A stretch of DNA of 25,411 bases from JAZTZP01 sp045637525 (GCA_045637525.1 JAZTZP010000085.1:1-25411); one strand, 5' to 3'; positions 7,463 through 16,810 are shown, numbered from the stretch's first letter. The notes: generated by a model from the sequence alone, not told the origin. Translations and numbers: made by a program.

Positions 7463-7499
7463 ATTCCGGCTTGATGTACTTCAAGCCGGAATATTTTTT
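7463..7499 (+). terminator. Strong rho-independent terminator
   Basis: A perfect 12-bp stem, ATTCCGGCTTGA (7463-7474) with TCAAGCCGGAAT (7481-7492), has a 6-base loop and is followed by ATTTTTTA. It ends the GTPase unit. The ribosome site of the WYL gene begins at the end of the T tract, so any upstream promoter reaching WYL must read through it. Confidence 0.9.
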
Positions 7500-7515
7500 A
7501 GGAGATGTATTTTGA

Positions 7516-8433
7516 GTGAGTATAGATAACACTAAAAGTTTTAGACTTTTGAATATGTTTGAAAAGCTAAATCGTGGTGAAGTTGTAAAAAAGAAAGAGT
7601 TCGCTGAATTGTTTGGAATAAGTGAGAAATCAGTTCAACGTGATATAGATGATTTGAGAGCATATCTGTCTGAGTGTTACGAAAATGGTGATGACATAAC
7701 GATTGATTACGATTATTCTAAAGGTGGATATAGGCTTATAAAACAGGAACGAGAATTTTTGACCAATGATGAAATTTTATCAATATCTAAAGTTCTTTTG
7801 GAAAGCAGAGGTTTTAACAAAGAGGAATTAAATAAGCTTATTGACAAACTGCTTTTGCAAGCCACGCCATCTGCAAGAATGAATATAAAAGAACTTATTT
7901 TAAAAGAAAGGTTCCACTATATTCCCCCAAGACACGGGAAAATGTTATTGGAAACCATATGGGAAATTAGTATTGCGGTTCATAATCAAGAAAAAATAAC
8001 TTTTGATTACACAAAAATGGATGGAAGTATAATTCGAGCTAAGATAGAGCCATTGGCAATTATGTTTTCAGAATTTTATTTTTATCTAATTGCTTGGTAT
8101 GATGACCATATGAAAAATTATCCGACAGTTTTTCGAATAGATAGAATTGTTAAAATGGAAAACACTAAAGAGAAATTCAGGATTCCTTATGCTGAACAGT
8201 TTAATGATGGAGAATTCAGAAAAAGAGTGTTTTTTATGTATCCCGGTGAATTAAAAAGAATTAAATTTGAGTTTAATGGACCTTCGGTTGAAGCTATACT
8301 TGATAAAATCCCAACTGCTGAAATACTAAGATCAGAAAGCGGAAAATACACAATTCAAGCAGAGTGTTACGGTGACGGAATATTGATGTGGTTAAGAACT
8401 CAAGGTACCTATGTGAATATTCTTGAGGAGTGA
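7516..8433 (+). CDS. WYL-domain transcriptional regulator
   Basis: A 305-residue protein with an N-terminal winged helix-turn-helix (about residues 10-60, KKKEFAELFGISEKSVQRDIDDL). A WYL ligand-sensing domain follows at about 145-220 (FDYTKMDGS; FYFYLIAWYDD; FRIDRIVKM), then a WCX-type C-terminal extension (about 225-305). WYL regulators sense nucleic acids or nucleotides and often repress phage-defence operons, as CapW and BrxR do. Here it heads the dynamin/ATPase run. The start is GTG at 7516 with TAGGAG 11 bases upstream. I see no good promoter between the terminator and the gene, so expression may depend on read-through or on a promoter within the upstream ORF. The next gene starts six bases after its stop. 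Confidence 0.9.
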   Translation: MSIDNTKSFRLLNMFEKLNRGEVVKKKEFAELFGISEKSVQRDIDDLRAYLSECYENGDDITIDYDYSKGGYRLIKQEREFLTNDEILSISKVLLESRGFNKEELNKLIDKLLLQATPSARMNIKELILKERFHYIPPRHGKMLLETIWEISIAVHNQEKITFDYTKMDGSIIRAKIEPLAIMFSEFYFYLIAWYDDHMKNYPTVFRIDRIVKMENTKEKFRIPYAEQFNDGEFRKRVFFMYPGELKRIKFEFNGPSVEAILDKIPTAEILRSESGKYTIQAECYGDGILMWLRTQGTYVNILEE

Positions 8434-8438
8434 ATGTA

Positions 8439-8600
8439 ATGTTACGATTTAAAAAAACAGTTTGTGTTAATTGTGGAAAAACTTTCACACAAGTTAGCGG
8501 CGGAGTTGTAGCGTCTCCTTATAAAGAATGTTTGTGTATCGAATGTAGAAAAGAAAAGTACAAAGGAGTGTGGAATAAAATATGCAGCAAGAAATGTTAG
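8439..8600 (+). CDS. 53-residue zinc-ribbon miniprotein
   Basis: Cysteines are paired as CVNC (residues 9-12) and CLCIEC (31-36), with a further C-x3-C at the C-terminus, so it should bind at least one zinc ion. ATG 8439 has GAGGAG eight bases upstream, and the reading frame overlaps the start of the dynamin-like gene by 19 bases, so the two are probably coupled. The sequence resembles small bacterial zinc ribbons of unknown function. It could be an adaptor of the GTPases or a nucleic-acid-binding accessory. It is short but well supported by the ribosome site and cysteine spacing. Confidence 0.7.
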   Translation: MLRFKKTVCVNCGKTFTQVSGGVVASPYKECLCIECRKEKYKGVWNKICSKKC

Positions 8601-9901
8601 GATTATCACAGTGTTTATTACAACATCCCGTACTAAACGAGAAGCTGCAATATAAGATAAAATATCTGAATGTGTTGGAATACTTTACAGACTTATATTC
8701 AAAAGAAAATGAGTTTGCACAGAGTATGCTAAAAATATATAAACAGAGATTTCTACAAGATGTATCTTGTTATACATATAACGAAAAGGAAATAAAAAAG
8801 GTTTTCAAAAAAGCCACACAGTTCAAGTTAAAGGGATTTAAGCTTTTTACATATCGCTACAATCTGTTGTTCGATTGCTTTTTTATAAATGCATTTAATG
8901 ATTTAAATAAAGCAAAAGAAATAACGGATGCGATTGGTAGCTTATTTAGTCCAAGATACTTTAAGCGTATTGAAGCTTTATATGAAATGTTGTACTGCGG
9001 TGTCAAGTCAGAATTTGTTGGGTTGGAAACACAACTCTCTTGTTGGAATGAAAACAAAGTTTTCTTTGAAAAACCACTTAAAAGAATACTTATTACCGCT
9101 AATATGAGCGCAGGTAAATCTACACTTATAAACGCTCTGATAGGAAAAAAGATAAATAAAACAAAAAATGAAGCTTGTACTGCAAAGATTCATTACATAT
9201 ACAATAAGCCGTTTGAGGATGGAATGTCATATGAGTGGGATTATGCACTCGATTTGGATGCAGATAATAAAACCCTAATGGATGATAATGTCTTGAATAC
9301 AACTTCTGACATCTGCGTTGGGGCTTATTTCAGATTAACTCAGAGAAGTGAGAAAAGAATTTGTTTGATAGATACTCCTGGTGTTAATTCCTTTGAAAAT
9401 ACATCACATAAGGATGTGACCGAAAAGATTATAACTGAATCAAAGTACGATATGCTTGTATATGTGATGAATGCTGAAAATAGTGGTACTTTTGATGACC
9501 GCAAACATTTGAACTTTATTCTTGAAAAGGTTAAGGATAAGCCGATTGTATTTGTTATCAATAAATTGGACACCTTTAGCAAGGATGAAGATAATATAAA
9601 CGAAATAATTTCAGACGCAGAAAAAGAATTGTTGGAGATGGGATTTGAAAATCCAATTATATGCCCTCTGTCTGCCTATGCTGCTATTCTCGCTAAGAAG
9701 ATGCTTTGGGATGAATTTGATGATGATGAGCAGATAGAATATGCAATAAACAGAAAGAGATTCTCTGATGCTGAATATGACCTTTCAAAGTATGGTGATG
9801 ATGTCAAAGTAAAAAGCTTTTCGGACAATAAAAAAGACCAAGCAATAGAGCTTTTGAAGAAAGCAGGATTCATAAACTTTGAGAATATACTTTGTAGATG
9901 A
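8582..9901 (+). CDS. Dynamin-like GTPase A (short)
   Basis: A 439-residue dynamin-family GTPase. The helical N-terminal region (about residues 1-165) precedes the GTPase domain: P-loop ANMSAGKS (173-180, Ala in place of the first Gly, as in other bacterial dynamins), switch Thr in NEACTAKI, G3 DTPG (264-267), G4 NKLD (327-330) and a G5-like PLSAYA. It stops soon after the GTPase domain and lacks the long stalk and paddle of full-length dynamins. Bacterial dynamins often work as dissimilar pairs, and gene B follows after 21 bases. AAGGAG lies 13 bases before the ATG, a rather long spacing; ATG 8594 is an alternative. It probably acts with B at the membrane. Confidence 0.85.
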   Translation: MQQEMLGLSQCLLQHPVLNEKLQYKIKYLNVLEYFTDLYSKENEFAQSMLKIYKQRFLQDVSCYTYNEKEIKKVFKKATQFKLKGFKLFTYRYNLLFDCFFINAFNDLNKAKEITDAIGSLFSPRYFKRIEALYEMLYCGVKSEFVGLETQLSCWNENKVFFEKPLKRILITANMSAGKSTLINALIGKKINKTKNEACTAKIHYIYNKPFEDGMSYEWDYALDLDADNKTLMDDNVLNTTSDICVGAYFRLTQRSEKRICLIDTPGVNSFENTSHKDVTEKIITESKYDMLVYVMNAENSGTFDDRKHLNFILEKVKDKPIVFVINKLDTFSKDEDNINEIISDAEKELLEMGFENPIICPLSAYAAILAKKMLWDEFDDDEQIEYAINRKRFSDAEYDLSKYGDDVKVKSFSDNKKDQAIELLKKAGFINFENILCR

Positions 9902-9922
9902 TAAGGAAAGGAAGAAAGCAAA

Positions 9923-12262
9923 ATGAAGGATGTTTTCATTAAATACAACCCTTACAAGTTGGAAACGGAAGTAACAGTGGGTGGACAAGCCGTAAAGAAA
10001 AATAGTTTCTTTAATGTTGGTAGCAAGCGTTTACAAGAATGGATCGAAAATATGCCCGAAAAACTTGTTGAAGAGTATTCTACAAAAGAGTTCGATTTGA
10101 CATTTAACGGATTGATTTTAGACTATGAAGATGTCGCAACAATAGCTTTAGCTGCTAAAGAAAAAAACATTATTATTAAGACAAAACACATTCCGGCTAA
10201 AGAAATCGGAGATAAGGAAAAAGAAATAGCTGATATATTCGAAGAGATTCAGAATGGACCTTTTGACGAATTAAAGCAACCTAACATAATCAGATCTTTT
10301 GAGCAACAAAAAAGCAAAGACTTTTCTGTTAATGTTATCGCAACGATGAGTGCAGGCAAATCCACCTTAATCAATGCTTTATTGCGAAAAAAACTTATGC
10401 CTGCTAAGCAGCAGGCTTGTACTGCAACAATAACTCGTATAAAAGATAATGATGATGACAATTTTGTTGCATATGCTTTCGATTCTACGGGTGCTCATAT
10501 TGCTACTCATGATTCACTTACTTTGGAAGATATGACGGCACTTAATGATAACGAAAACGTATCGACAATAGACGTACAAGGTAACATTCCTTTTGTTCAC
10601 TCTGATGATGTATCTCTCGTGCTTGTGGATACTCCCGGACCGAATAACTCAAGAGATATGGAACATCAGAAAACCACATATAGAGTGATACAAGAAGAGT
10701 CGATGCCGTTAGTTTTGTATGTGCTAAATGCTTCTCAGCTCGGTGTAAACGACGATAACGCACTTCTTACGCATGTAGCACAGAATATGAAGGTTGGCGG
10801 CAAACAATCTAAGGATAGATTTATTTTCGTTATAAACAAACTTGATGAGTACAACAAAGGCGAAGATAGTGTGACAGATTCTTTGGAGAAAGTAAAAAAA
10901 TACCTTGAAGATAAAGGTATTGAAAACCCTAATATTTTCCCGGCATCCGCTTTGGCGGCTCTTGATATTAGAACTGTTCTTAAAGATATAAATCCAAGAG
11001 AAGTTGATTTCTTTGATGATCCTCCGGAAATCACAAAGCCGACACAAAGAATTGTTACAATGAGCAAAACGGATGAATTGCACTTTGAAAAGTATGCACC
11101 TTTGACACCGAGTGCTTTTGGCGAGATAAACACAATGCTTTCTCAGGCAAAAGAAAAAGGTGACATAAAAGAGGAAGTTTTAATTCATAGTGGAGTTATT
11201 TCTATTGAGCACGCTATTCGTATGTATGTAGCGAAGTATGCTAAAACCGCAAAAGTAAGAAATATTGTAGATACTTTTTCAGCTAATCTTGAGAGCGCAA
11301 GAACAATGGAAAAGTTGAAATTAGACATTACGGAAAACGAAGATAAACGCAAGGAATTGTTAGAACAAATTGCTCTTATGGAAGAAGCAATAAAGAACGG
11401 TGAAGATGCAAAATCGTTCAAGAAGACCGTTGCTGATATTGATTATAGCAGTAAAATTTCATCGTTAGCAAAAGAAATAGTACAAAGAGCTCAGAAGAAG
11501 ATTCGTGAAGAAATAGAAAAATTATCTCCATCCGGCAATGGTGGCGAAGAAGTTAAATTGACCAAAGCTGAAGCTGAACTGAAACTTACTGAGTTTAAAA
11601 CATTGATAAATGCGATTCAGATGCAGTTGCAAATGGATTTGGAAAGCAAAGTAACAGAAAAATTAAAAGAAAATGTTACTGAACTACTTGATTCATACAA
11701 GGCTCGTGTTAAGAAATTTTCTGAAAAAGTTGATGTTAAAGCTATTGGTTTAGATCCATACAAACTTTTGAACGCCGACCTTAATAATCTTTCTGACTAT
11801 GATAATGTTTTAGAGGGTGCAACAAAAACAGAAAAGCAGTATGTTCGTGTAGGAAGTCATAGAGAATATCACGAAACATTTGGATTTAGAAGATGGCTTA
11901 ATGATACCTTTGGCACAAGTATAAATGTTGACTATGATGTTGTTGATGACTACGATTGGAGAGAACGAGAATATATCGACGCAGAACAGTTGGCAAACAG
12001 ATTCTTCGCTCCTGTTGAAAAAGAGCTTATTACTATGCAAAATGGCGTTGTTGAATATGCCAAGAAACAATGCAAGACAATTAAAGAATCTTTTGATAAA
12101 GAGTTTGACAAGCTTGACAAACTTCTTGCTGAAAAACTTGCAGAGTTAAAGAAATGTGCGGACGATAAGAACACTACTGAAGCAAGCATAAAACTTACCC
12201 AAGAAAAGGTTGCTTGGTTAGAAGGCATCCAAGCTAAAGTACAAGCGGTGCTTGAAATATAG
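9923..12262 (+). CDS. Dynamin-like GTPase B (long)
   Basis: A 779-residue dynamin-like protein. After about 130 N-terminal residues comes the GTPase domain: ATMSAGKS (140-147), QQACTATI (switch I), DTPG (236-239), NKLD (305-308) and FPASALAAL (G5). Long heptad-rich helices follow (about 445-515 and 555-620), then an aromatic and charged patch (YHETFGFRRWLND, DYDWREREY) that could be a paddle contacting lipid. A C-terminal coiled coil occupies about 700-775. It shares the P-loop region closely with gene A, so the two probably arose by duplication. AAGGAAG precedes the start. It ends 11 bases before the small membrane protein. Such proteins remodel or tether membranes, and LeoA/LeoBC and phage-defence dynamins are analogues. 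Confidence 0.88.
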   Translation: MKDVFIKYNPYKLETEVTVGGQAVKKNSFFNVGSKRLQEWIENMPEKLVEEYSTKEFDLTFNGLILDYEDVATIALAAKEKNIIIKTKHIPAKEIGDKEKEIADIFEEIQNGPFDELKQPNIIRSFEQQKSKDFSVNVIATMSAGKSTLINALLRKKLMPAKQQACTATITRIKDNDDDNFVAYAFDSTGAHIATHDSLTLEDMTALNDNENVSTIDVQGNIPFVHSDDVSLVLVDTPGPNNSRDMEHQKTTYRVIQEESMPLVLYVLNASQLGVNDDNALLTHVAQNMKVGGKQSKDRFIFVINKLDEYNKGEDSVTDSLEKVKKYLEDKGIENPNIFPASALAALDIRTVLKDINPREVDFFDDPPEITKPTQRIVTMSKTDELHFEKYAPLTPSAFGEINTMLSQAKEKGDIKEEVLIHSGVISIEHAIRMYVAKYAKTAKVRNIVDTFSANLESARTMEKLKLDITENEDKRKELLEQIALMEEAIKNGEDAKSFKKTVADIDYSSKISSLAKEIVQRAQKKIREEIEKLSPSGNGGEEVKLTKAEAELKLTEFKTLINAIQMQLQMDLESKVTEKLKENVTELLDSYKARVKKFSEKVDVKAIGLDPYKLLNADLNNLSDYDNVLEGATKTEKQYVRVGSHREYHETFGFRRWLNDTFGTSINVDYDVVDDYDWREREYIDAEQLANRFFAPVEKELITMQNGVVEYAKKQCKTIKESFDKEFDKLDKLLAEKLAELKKCADDKNTTEASIKLTQEKVAWLEGIQAKVQAVLEI

Positions 12263-12273
12263 GAGGTAACAAA

Positions 12274-12837
12274 ATGAGTATAAGTAAAGAATTGATGGAA
12301 GCTGTTAACAACAAAGATGTTGTAATGGCAAGAATTATCTTGAAAAACAATATGTTGCTCGATCCCTCGTTCTCACTTTATGAGGAAACGAGTGCATATG
12401 TACAAAGAAGCTTAACTGATTTGTTTGATACACACGACGGTGAAACTTTTTCTAGTGATTTTTCGTCTTGGACAAAAGATTATCTCGACGGTTTAATGGT
12501 AGATTTAATGTCAAACTTTTCGAGAGAGCGTGTTACACATATCAGAAAGGTTTGCGGACACATTTATGGTGCAACTCAAAGAACTCAGAATGGAAGAACA
12601 GAAACGTCATCACGTTCTTCTTCGCAAACAAATCATAACACAAATAGAAGTCATGATTACAGTTATTCCTCAAATAACAAGAAAAGCACTAGTTATAACA
12701 AACCCATTGGAATTGGTTTGGCAGTTGGTGGTGCGGCTGCGGTTGTTGCAGGCGTGGTTGTATCTAAGCCGCTGATTATTGGTGCAGGTGTTGTTGCAGC
12801 TATCGCAGGAGGAGTAATGATAGCGACAGACAAGTAA
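12274..12837 (+). CDS. Small membrane protein with glycine-rich C-terminal hairpin
   Basis: A 187-residue protein without a family I recognise. Residues 1-105 are helical and soluble. Residues 106-145 are a Ser/Asn/Thr/Tyr-rich linker (RSSSQTNHNTNRS). Residues 146-187 form two glycine/alanine/valine-rich hydrophobic segments separated by SKP, probably a membrane hairpin ending in a short Lys-tipped tail. There is no signal peptide. GGAGG precedes the ATG, and the gap to the ATPase gene is 17 bases, so it is in the same operon. It may anchor the dynamins or the ATPase to the membrane. Confidence 0.72.
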   Translation: MSISKELMEAVNNKDVVMARIILKNNMLLDPSFSLYEETSAYVQRSLTDLFDTHDGETFSSDFSSWTKDYLDGLMVDLMSNFSRERVTHIRKVCGHIYGATQRTQNGRTETSSRSSSQTNHNTNRSHDYSYSSNNKKSTSYNKPIGIGLAVGGAAAVVAGVVVSKPLIIGAGVVAAIAGGVMIATDK

Positions 12838-12854
12838 ATAAGGAGTGAAGTTAA

Positions 12855-15800
12855 ATGGCTAATAGTATTACTACCCCCAAAACTAACATTCCTCAGCAGG
12901 GTGAATTGATTGAAAATTTTGGCAATGCTTTACAAGTTGTTGACGATGTTGTTTTGAAAAATTATATTTCCAAGCTTCAGAACATGGAAATTGTCCCTCT
13001 TGCGGATGCTGAAATTGCAGACAATATTTCAGATAATGTACGCTTTTTTAAAATAACTGAAATGGTATATGAAAAGGATGAATACTCGACATATAAGTTT
13101 GCAAGTGTCTTCAATGCATTGTCAACGGCAAATTGTTCCGTATTCGTTATAATCGATAGCAATGGTGAAAAAACCGATTTCTATATGGGCGTTCGTTCCT
13201 TAAACTCTGAAAGAACAACATCTTCACTTGAGAAAACATTACGCAATGCTATTATTGGACAATTTCCGGGGACAAAAACCAAGGAGTACCTATATGAAAA
13301 TTCTGATGACGAGGATATGAAAACTATCTTATCAAGAATTAACCATAACAGTATATCCATTGTTTCATGTTTAGCAAATAGCAAGGATAAGGAAAATCGA
13401 GAAAATCGTTCTTTCTTACAAGGTTTGGAAAAACTTGCACTTTCTATGCAGGGAGAAAAATACACTGCGATAGTTTTGGCAAATGGAACATCCCAATCTC
13501 AATTGGAAGAAATTCGTAGAGGATATGAAACAATATACACTCAGCTATCACCATTTGCAACAACTCAGATTACCTATGGCAATAATGAAACTATGTCATT
13601 TTCTCAGGCTTATACCGAGGGTAAAAGCAATAGTTTTACATATACCACAAATAAATCTTATACTAAAACAGAACAAGCATCGGAGTCTACAACTACAAAT
13701 GATTCTGTTACAAAAGAAAATGCCGGCAGTAAAATACTCAAAGGTGTTTCATCTGCGGCAGGTATTTTAGGTGCAGCTTTAGCTATACCTACGGGCGGAG
13801 CAAGTTTGGCAATCGGTGGCATGGTATCAGGTGCAGCAGGCATGTTGGGTTCTGCTATATCAAAACAAGAAACTCACGGAACTTCTGTATCTATTTCAAA
13901 ATCCACTTCAGAAGCTATTCAGGAAGGTAGTAGTGAAGCGAATCAAGAAGGAACTAATGAAAGTAAAACCGATACGGTTAGTATGCAAAACGGAACAAAT
14001 CAGAGCTTGATATCAACTGTTCAGGATAAAAGAATTCTTGGTATGATGGAAAAGATTGATATGCAACTTAAACGTCTGCAAGAATTTGAAAGCTTAGGTA
14101 TGTGGGAGTGTGCTGCATACTTTATGTCTGATAATCCTTATGCTGCAGAAATTGCCGCATCGACCTATAAAGCTATTATGCGTGGTGAAAATTCCGGGGT
14201 TGAGGTATCTGCAATAAATTCGTGGATTCAAGGTGATGAAGAAAAAACAAATGAATTATCTAAATACATCACTAACTTTATTCATCCGGTATTCAAGTAT
14301 GAAAACACACAAGGTATCATTGAGGTTACACCATGTTCTTTAGTAAGTGGAAATGAACTTGCATTACACATGGGCTTGCCCCGTAAATCGGTTTGCGGTT
14401 TCCCGGTTATTGAACACGCTGACTTTGGCAAAGAAGTAGTTAGTTATAATTCTGATGATAAAAAACAGATTATTAACCTTGGTAAAGTATTCAATATGGG
14501 TATTGAAACAAATAACCGTGTTGAATTAAGCAGAGAAAGCTTATCTATGCATACCTTTGTTACGGGTTCTACGGGTTCCGGAAAAAGTAATACAGTTTAC
14601 GAGTTGTTAAGACAATTAAAGAACGAAGGAATTTCTTTCATGGTCATTGAACCTGCTAAGGGAGAATATAAAAATGTATTTGGCAGAGCCAATGATGTTG
14701 AAGTCTTAGGAACCAATCCGCAGTACAGTAAACTACTGCAAATAAATCCTTTCAAATTTCCTAAAAAAGTACATATTCTTGAGCATATTGACCGACTCAT
14801 TGAAATCTTCAATGTGTGCTGGCCAATGTATGCTGCTATGCCTGCTGTTTTGAAAGATGCGGTGCTGCAAGCATATGAAGTGTGTGGTTGGGATTTGGTT
14901 AAGTCAACAAACAGATATTCAAAGGATTTGTTCCCGACATTCCTTGACTTGCAAAATGAGTTGATAAATGTTATTGATAACTCGGCTTATTCTGAAGAAG
15001 TTAAGAGTAATTATAGAGGTTCGTTAATAACTCGAATTAAATCACTTACAAACGGTTTGAATGGTCAAATCTTTGGTTCTAAAGAATTTGATAACACAAA
15101 ATTGTTTGATGAAAACGTAATTATTGATTTGAGCAGAGTTGGTTCTATGGAAACAAAATCACTTATTATGGGTATCCTTGTAATGAGATTGAATGAACAT
15201 AGAATGTCAACATCCAAAGGTATGAATAATCCACTTAAACACGTTACGGTACTTGAGGAAGCTCATAACATCTTAAAAAGGACTTCAACAGAACAAAATC
15301 CTGAAAGTTCAAATATGGCGGGAAAATCCGTTGAAATGATTTCTAACGCCATTGCTGAAATGAGAACCTATGGAGAAGGCTTTATTATTGCTGATCAATC
15401 TCCGAACGCAGTTGATATTTCAGCTATAAGAAACACAAATACGAAAATCATTATGCGCTTGCCGGAAGAAACTGACAGACGTTTGGCAGGTAAAGCGGCG
15501 GCTTTGAGCGATGAGCAAATAGATGAAATTGCTAAATTGCCACGAGGAGTTGCGGTTGTTTACCAAAATGATTGGATAGAACCTATTCTTTGTAAAGTTA
15601 AGAAGTTTAATGGTTCTGAAGAAGAATACCGTTATTCTTGCGTAGATGAAATGTATGTGGACTCAAATAAGTTTAGAAGCAATCTGCTTAAGCTTCTCTT
15701 AAAAGGAAGAACTATTGAACAGTTAGAACCTAATATTGATCTTTTGAAAGAACAGTTGAAAGTTGTAACATTAGCAACAAAAGAAAAAATAGGTATTTTA

Positions 15801-16115
15801 AAGCTTGTTGAAGAATATGAATCCACACAAAGCTTGAGATTATGGAATGACGATAAATTTGGTCTTTTGTCTGAACTTGTGGCTCATTTGATAGCAGACG
15901 AAAGTGTAATAGACAATACCGTAATATCTTCGACAGATTTCGAAAAATTGACTACTGCTCTTATAAATCAAGTTATTCAGAAAACAGATAATCTGTCATC
16001 TGAACTTATGCTCAGCGTGTGTCAGTGCTTGATGAAGAACTTCTCAAAGGATAGTGACGAGAAGTTAGAAATATATGCAGCATGGAGAAAATCTATAAAG
16101 GATACGGTGGTGTAA
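12855..16115 (+). CDS. HerA/VirB4-like ATPase with internal glycine-zipper segment
   Basis: A 1086-residue P-loop motor. The N-terminal alpha/beta region (about 1-215) precedes a Ser/Thr-rich stretch, a hydrophobic glycine zipper (291-336, GILGAALAIPTGGASLAIGG and on), a second Ser/Glu/Gln-rich stretch and a helical region. The HerA-FtsK type ATPase domain spans about 545-900: Walker A GSTGSGKS (571-578), then EPAKGEYKNVFG, WPMYAAMPAVLKDA, DLSRVGSMETK, Walker B with E801-E802 in VTVLEEAHN (797-805), and IIADQSPNAVDISAIRNTNTK. All catalytic motifs look intact. Residues 905-1086 are helical. Hexameric HerA/VirB4 ATPases move DNA or protein; the zipper suggests a membrane-linked ring. Its neighbours, two toxin-like genes, suggest protein translocation, but defence by DNA translocation is also possible. 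The start has AAGGAG upstream. Confidence 0.85.
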   Translation: MANSITTPKTNIPQQGELIENFGNALQVVDDVVLKNYISKLQNMEIVPLADAEIADNISDNVRFFKITEMVYEKDEYSTYKFASVFNALSTANCSVFVIIDSNGEKTDFYMGVRSLNSERTTSSLEKTLRNAIIGQFPGTKTKEYLYENSDDEDMKTILSRINHNSISIVSCLANSKDKENRENRSFLQGLEKLALSMQGEKYTAIVLANGTSQSQLEEIRRGYETIYTQLSPFATTQITYGNNETMSFSQAYTEGKSNSFTYTTNKSYTKTEQASESTTTNDSVTKENAGSKILKGVSSAAGILGAALAIPTGGASLAIGGMVSGAAGMLGSAISKQETHGTSVSISKSTSEAIQEGSSEANQEGTNESKTDTVSMQNGTNQSLISTVQDKRILGMMEKIDMQLKRLQEFESLGMWECAAYFMSDNPYAAEIAASTYKAIMRGENSGVEVSAINSWIQGDEEKTNELSKYITNFIHPVFKYENTQGIIEVTPCSLVSGNELALHMGLPRKSVCGFPVIEHADFGKEVVSYNSDDKKQIINLGKVFNMGIETNNRVELSRESLSMHTFVTGSTGSGKSNTVYELLRQLKNEGISFMVIEPAKGEYKNVFGRANDVEVLGTNPQYSKLLQINPFKFPKKVHILEHIDRLIEIFNVCWPMYAAMPAVLKDAVLQAYEVCGWDLVKSTNRYSKDLFPTFLDLQNELINVIDNSAYSEEVKSNYRGSLITRIKSLTNGLNGQIFGSKEFDNTKLFDENVIIDLSRVGSMETKSLIMGILVMRLNEHRMSTSKGMNNPLKHVTVLEEAHNILKRTSTEQNPESSNMAGKSVEMISNAIAEMRTYGEGFIIADQSPNAVDISAIRNTNTKIIMRLPEETDRRLAGKAAALSDEQIDEIAKLPRGVAVVYQNDWIEPILCKVKKFNGSEEEYRYSCVDEMYVDSNKFRSNLLKLLLKGRTIEQLEPNIDLLKEQLKVVTLATKEKIGILKLVEEYESTQSLRLWNDDKFGLLSELVAHLIADESVIDNTVISSTDFEKLTTALINQVIQKTDNLSSELMLSVCQCLMKNFSKDSDEKLEIYAAWRKSIKDTVV

Positions 16116-16117
16116 AT

Positions 16118-16810
16118 ATGATTTCGTTTGAAAATGTTAATAAAGAAACTAAAATATCGGATTCTCCTATCTATAAAGTTTTACAGGGAGATATGAAGAG
16201 CTTTCAAGCAAGTGCTCAAATGAGTATAGAAGAACTTGATAAGCCGATTTCTCGTGATTTTTCATTGGATGAACACTTTACTACTGAATCTGCTTTATAC
16301 GGAGATTTTGATGAAGCGTATTTGCGTAAAGGTTTTGAAAGCATTTCTGCTGATGATGTAGAAAGCGAAGTTGGTCAGTATTTTAATGATATGTGGGCAA
16401 ACTCTACTCTCGAAAGTAAAGCGGAAATTGTTGCAAAATGGTCGATGTTTGTTGCTGAAAAAGTGGGACTTAAAGAAATGCCTACGGTTGAAATATATCC
16501 TGCTGAAAATAATGGTGAATATGGTAGCTACTGCAGAGATGATAATACTGTTAGACTTAATGAGAACACTTTGGAAAGCCCTCAGCAAACATTTAATACC
16601 ATTGCACACGAGTTGTGGCACGCACATCAATGGGATTGTGCGTGTGAACCTAAAAATTACAGAGATATAATGTATCACTATAATTTGACAAACTATATTT
16701 CGCCTGAATTAAACTTTGATTTGTATAAAAATCAGTTGGTTGAAAGCGAAGCGAGAGCTTTTGCTGAATACCTCACTCAAAATGCGTTTAGTTATTTAAG
16801 GAAGGTGTGA
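16118..16810 (+). CDS. HExxH zinc metallopeptidase, putative effector
   Basis: A 230-residue protein with a C-terminal zincin domain. The zinc site is HELWHAHQ (H164, E165, H168), and the likely third ligand is in VESEARAFAEY (E209 or E211), a spacing typical of small gluzincin-like peptidases. Residues 1-48 contain a motif, SIEELDKPISRDF, that recurs at the N-terminus of the nuclease encoded at 17130-17723. The frame is open further upstream but overlaps the ATPase gene. ATG 16118, three bases after its stop and preceded by GGTGG, is preferred. There is no signal peptide or membrane segment. A 98-residue gene follows after four bases and may encode its immunity protein. The substrate is unknown. 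Confidence 0.75.
   Translation: MISFENVNKETKISDSPIYKVLQGDMKSFQASAQMSIEELDKPISRDFSLDEHFTTESALYGDFDEAYLRKGFESISADDVESEVGQYFNDMWANSTLESKAEIVAKWSMFVAEKVGLKEMPTVEIYPAENNGEYGSYCRDDNTVRLNENTLESPQQTFNTIAHELWHAHQWDCACEPKNYRDIMYHYNLTNYISPELNFDLYKNQLVESEARAFAEYLTQNAFSYLRKV

Noticed and set aside
10724..11133. Minus-strand open frames of 119 and 132 codons inside dynamin B
   Set aside because: They are antisense to a clear dynamin GTPase domain, have no ribosome site and show no domain.
12855..16115. The large ATPase as a conjugation VirB4 or coupling protein
   Set aside because: The ATPase fold is shared, but no pore, pilus or lytic transglycosylase genes are nearby, it lies on the opposite strand from the relaxase block, and its neighbours are dynamins and toxin-like genes.
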